This document shows, piece after piece, positions 61,958 through 64,000 of a stretch of 64,000 nt of DNA. Under the pieces are notes generated by a model. The model worked only from the letters and a program-made list of their open reading frames with translations, searched no databases and was not told the origin of the DNA. The first letter of the stretch is position 1. Each line of letters opens with the position of its first letter. The position numbers and the translations under genes were made by a program. This stretch comes from Marivirga aurantiaca. GTDB lineage: Bacteria > Bacteroidota > Bacteroidia > Cytophagales > Cyclobacteriaceae. The stretch covers positions 186,001 to 250,000 of the forward strand of contig NZ_JAEQBW010000006.1 of the NCBI RefSeq assembly GCF_016679925.1, in the 5' to 3' direction.

Positions 61958-62713
61958 ATGCTTACGAAAAGAATAATTCCTTGCCTGGATATTAAGAATG
62001 GCCGTACTGTAAAAGGTGTTAATTTTCTGGAACTCCGTGATGCGGGCGATCCGGTTGAATTAGCTAAATTATATGCAGAACAAGGGGCAGACGAGCTGGT
62101 TTTTTTGGATATCACGGCTACCAATGAAAAGCGAAAAACTTTAGCTGAATTGGTAGGTCAGGTTGCAGAAGCCATTAACATTCCATTCACGGTGGGTGGA
62201 GGCATTAGTACAGTGGAGGATGTATCAGTATTATTGGCTGCAGGAGCGGATAAAGTTTCCATTAATTCTGCGGCAGTACGAAATCCTCAGATCATTAAAG
62301 AAATGGCTGATGAGTTTGGTTCCCAATGCATTGTAGTAGCTATTGATAGTCGTCTGGTAAACGGTAGAAACCTTGTGCATACTCATGGAGGCTCTGTTCC
62401 CACTACAATTGAAACGGAGGATTGGGTGCAAGAGGTAGTGGCTTTGGGTGCCGGGGAAATTTTATTGACTTCCATGGACCATGATGGTACCAAATCTGGC
62501 TTTGCCGATGAGCTATTGGCCAGAATTTCCTCTTTAGTGAATGTGCCCATCATTGCTTCCGGTGGGGCGGGTAATATGGAGCATTTTTTTGATACCTTTA
62601 CCACAGGGAAATCCGATGCAGCATTAGCAGCTAGTATATTCCACTTTAAGGAAATAGGCATACCTGATTTAAAAGCTTACCTGAAAGAAAAAAACATTGC
62701 CATCAGGATTTAA
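61958..62713 (+). CDS. hisF: Imidazole glycerol phosphate synthase subunit HisF
   Basis: 251 residues. [20 protein letters not shown] near the start and [17 protein letters not shown] later carry the two catalytic Asp residues; [11 protein letters not shown] is the phosphate-binding loop. With HisH it makes imidazole glycerol phosphate and AICAR. A 52-bp gap separates it from hisIE. Confidence 0.97.
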   Translation: MLTKRIIPCLDIKNGRTVKGVNFLELRDAGDPVELAKLYAEQGADELVFLDITATNEKRKTLAELVGQVAEAINIPFTVGGGISTVEDVSVLLAAGADKVSINSAAVRNPQIIKEMADEFGSQCIVVAIDSRLVNGRNLVHTHGGSVPTTIETEDWVQEVVALGAGEILLTSMDHDGTKSGFADELLARISSLVNVPIIASGGAGNMEHFFDTFTTGKSDAALAASIFHFKEIGIPDLKAYLKEKNIAIRI

Positions 62714-62765
62714 AAGTCTACTTATCTGAACTCATAATTCTACAAATCGTAAATCTAAATTAACA

Positions 62766-63362
62766 ATGGAGATACCTAATTTTTCAAAAGGTGAAAATGG
62801 ACTTTTACCTGCTATCATACAAGATGAAACAACAGGGAAAGTTTTAATGTTGGGCTATATGAACGAAGCCGCTTTAAAACAGACGTATGAAATTGATAAA
62901 GTAACATTTTTTAGCCGGAGCAAAAACAGGTTGTGGACGAAAGGGGAGAGCTCCGGGAATTATTTGCATGTGAGAAACATTGCTTTTGATTGCGATCAGG
63001 ATGCCATCTTGATCAAAGCAAAGCCGGAGGGGCCCACTTGCCATACCGGAGCAGATACCTGCTGGAATGAGAAAAATGAAAGCATTGGTTTTATTGCTCA
63101 ATTGGAAAGGGTAATTGAAAGCCGGAAGAATGGTGGAGATGAAAAATCTTACGTAAAGAGCTTATTTGATAAGGGAATTAATAAAATTGCCCAAAAAGTA
63201 GGGGAGGAAGCCATTGAAGTAGTGATAGAGGCCAAAGATAATGATTATGATTTGTTTCTGAATGAATCCGCAGATTTATTGTTTCATTATCTTATCTTAC
63301 TTCAGGCGAAAGGATTTAAGCTGCAGGATGTAGTTAAAATATTGGAAAGTCGTCATCGTTAA
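62766..63362 (+). CDS. hisI: Bifunctional phosphoribosyl-AMP cyclohydrolase/phosphoribosyl-ATP pyrophosphatase HisIE
   Basis: 198 residues. The HisI half has FFSRSKNRLWTKGESSGN and the metal motif FDCDQDAILIKAKP, with CHTGADTCW. The HisE half starts near residue 110 (KSYVKSLFDKGINKIAQKVGEEAIEVVIEAK; LFHYLILLQAKG). It carries out steps 2 and 3 of histidine synthesis. It is followed after 6 bp by a lipoprotein gene that may be cotranscribed. Confidence 0.95.
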   Translation: MEIPNFSKGENGLLPAIIQDETTGKVLMLGYMNEAALKQTYEIDKVTFFSRSKNRLWTKGESSGNYLHVRNIAFDCDQDAILIKAKPEGPTCHTGADTCWNEKNESIGFIAQLERVIESRKNGGDEKSYVKSLFDKGINKIAQKVGEEAIEVVIEAKDNDYDLFLNESADLLFHYLILLQAKGFKLQDVVKILESRHR

Positions 63363-63368
63363 GTGAAT

Positions 63369-63779
63369 ATGAAAACCTGGATATTTTTCTTAATCCCGTT
63401 AATATTTTTAGTCTCTTGTAAAGAAGAGGAGGAAGATAACTGTGCAGAAAGCATTGTCTGTTCCGATGTGTTCATTTCAATTAGTGTGAATATCAAAGAT
63501 TCTGATGGTGAAGCTGTAGTTTTAGATGAATTTTATACTTTTATAGATTCCAGAACTAAAATTGAATTGGATAGAAGTGATTTTCAAATTGAAAAAGGAA
63601 TTTATCCTGTTGCCACCGATGCAAATGAAGATTTAATTGATTTTGAGGGTACTAATGTGGTTTTTGTAGGTAAAATGGATGGCGAAAATGTAATAGAGCA
63701 TCCTATGATTATTGGAAAAGACTGCTGTCATATTAAGCTTATACAAGGAGAAGAAGAAATAATAATAGATGAATTATGA
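63369..63779 (+). CDS. Lipoprotein with paired Cys, unknown function (paralogue 1)
   Basis: 136 residues from the ATG at 63369. The lipoprotein signal ends at Cys17 (FLVSCKEEEE). The mature part has NCAESIVCSDVFISISVNIKDS and FYTFIDSRTKIEL, then a late Cys-Cys (KDCCHIKL). It overlaps the next gene by ATGA, and the two proteins share the pattern Cys-x6-Cys, V..I...G/E-V, YT/YS-FID. Its placement after the his operon may be incidental. Confidence 0.7.
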   Translation: MKTWIFFLIPLIFLVSCKEEEEDNCAESIVCSDVFISISVNIKDSDGEAVVLDEFYTFIDSRTKIELDRSDFQIEKGIYPVATDANEDLIDFEGTNVVFVGKMDGENVIEHPMIIGKDCCHIKLIQGEEEIIIDEL

Positions 63780-64000
63780 GGAAATTATTGATATTACTTA
63801 GCTTTATTTCATTGGCAGCCACTTGTCAGGATAAAAAATCTTCCGATGCGAAAACAGAGAATCCTTGTGATCCTGATATCATGTGTACGATGGTTTTTGC
63901 TACTGTAGATGTTCAGATTGTCAATGAGGCAGGGGAGCCTGTCAAATTTGATAAATATTATTCTGTAATAGATGGTGAAATTATTAACCTTCAGGAGCAA
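63776..64000 (+). CDS. Lipoprotein paralogue 2, partial at the right edge
   Basis: 75 codons are visible from the ATG at 63776. The lipoprotein signal ends at Cys17 (SLAATCQDKK). PCDPDIMCTMVFATVDVQIV and KYYSVIDGEII align with the upstream protein, so the two arose by tandem duplication. The ORF runs off the window edge, so the end is unknown. Confidence 0.7.
   Translation, partial: MRKLLILLSFISLAATCQDKKSSDAKTENPCDPDIMCTMVFATVDVQIVNEAGEPVKFDKYYSVIDGEIINLQEQ

Overview
The window is chromosomal DNA from a Bacteroidota bacterium, most likely a marine-type member of the Cytophagales (Marivirga-like; this placement is inference). The evidence is the AT-rich sequence, Bacteroidota promoters of the TTTG-N18/19-TAnnTTTG type, many lipoproteins with short lipoboxes, a giant protein with a type IX secretion (T9SS) C-terminal sorting domain, gliding genes gldA-gldF-gldG next to dnaN, membrane-anchored AraC regulators, and a SigZ-type sigma factor. 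No tRNA, rRNA, CRISPR array or intact transposase gene was seen.

Left third (1-18.8 kb): a truncated CNNM/CorC-type membrane protein, a PhoD-like phosphatase, a transglutaminase-like protein, an AsmA protein, pruA, a lipoprotein and a stand-alone receiver. An accessory stretch (about 10.3-14.2 kb) follows. It holds a SieB-like superinfection-exclusion gene bracketed by inverted boxes and an attC-like palindrome, small exported or membrane proteins, and many dispersed repeats. The ergothioneine genes egtB-egtD and a secreted cyanophycinase-like protein come next.

Middle (18.8-51.2 kb): mostly minus-strand genes. They include the 1703-residue T9SS substrate with NHL-like repeats, an HD phosphohydrolase, an exported acetolactate-decarboxylase homologue, a YiiX-type hydrolase, an RNA helicase, two AraC regulator plus serine hydrolase modules, and a sulfotransferase-like/class IV aminotransferase pair whose aminotransferase lacks the usual PLP-contacting Glu. 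Then come a GH20 hexosaminidase coupled to a glycosylasparaginase (glycoprotein salvage), a 16-Cys copper-binding four-helix protein, a SigZ-ArsM-membrane protein operon, and a frameshifted lipoprotein gene.

Right part (51.2-64 kb): a HAD phosphatase, a site-2 protease homologue, gldA-gldF-gldG-DUF4340, dnaN, then a promoter, a Tyr/His-codon leader peptide and an attenuator terminator ahead of phhA (phenylalanine hydroxylase). hisH-hisA-hisF-hisIE and two tandem paralogous lipoproteins follow, the last cut by the window edge.

The most unusual content is between genes. (1) A MITE-like family has CAATG...CATTG ends, 10-bp target-site duplications at four insertions (one nested inside another), and terminal arms that differ between copies while staying complementary. 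(2) A roughly 230-bp repeat lies downstream of genes and ends in a covarying terminator hairpin. (3) A two-hairpin 160-bp repeat occurs twice. (4) A small hairpin repeat has compensatory stem changes. (5) The SieB-like gene looks like a cassette. (6) The phhA leader is a candidate tyrosine/histidine-sensing attenuator.
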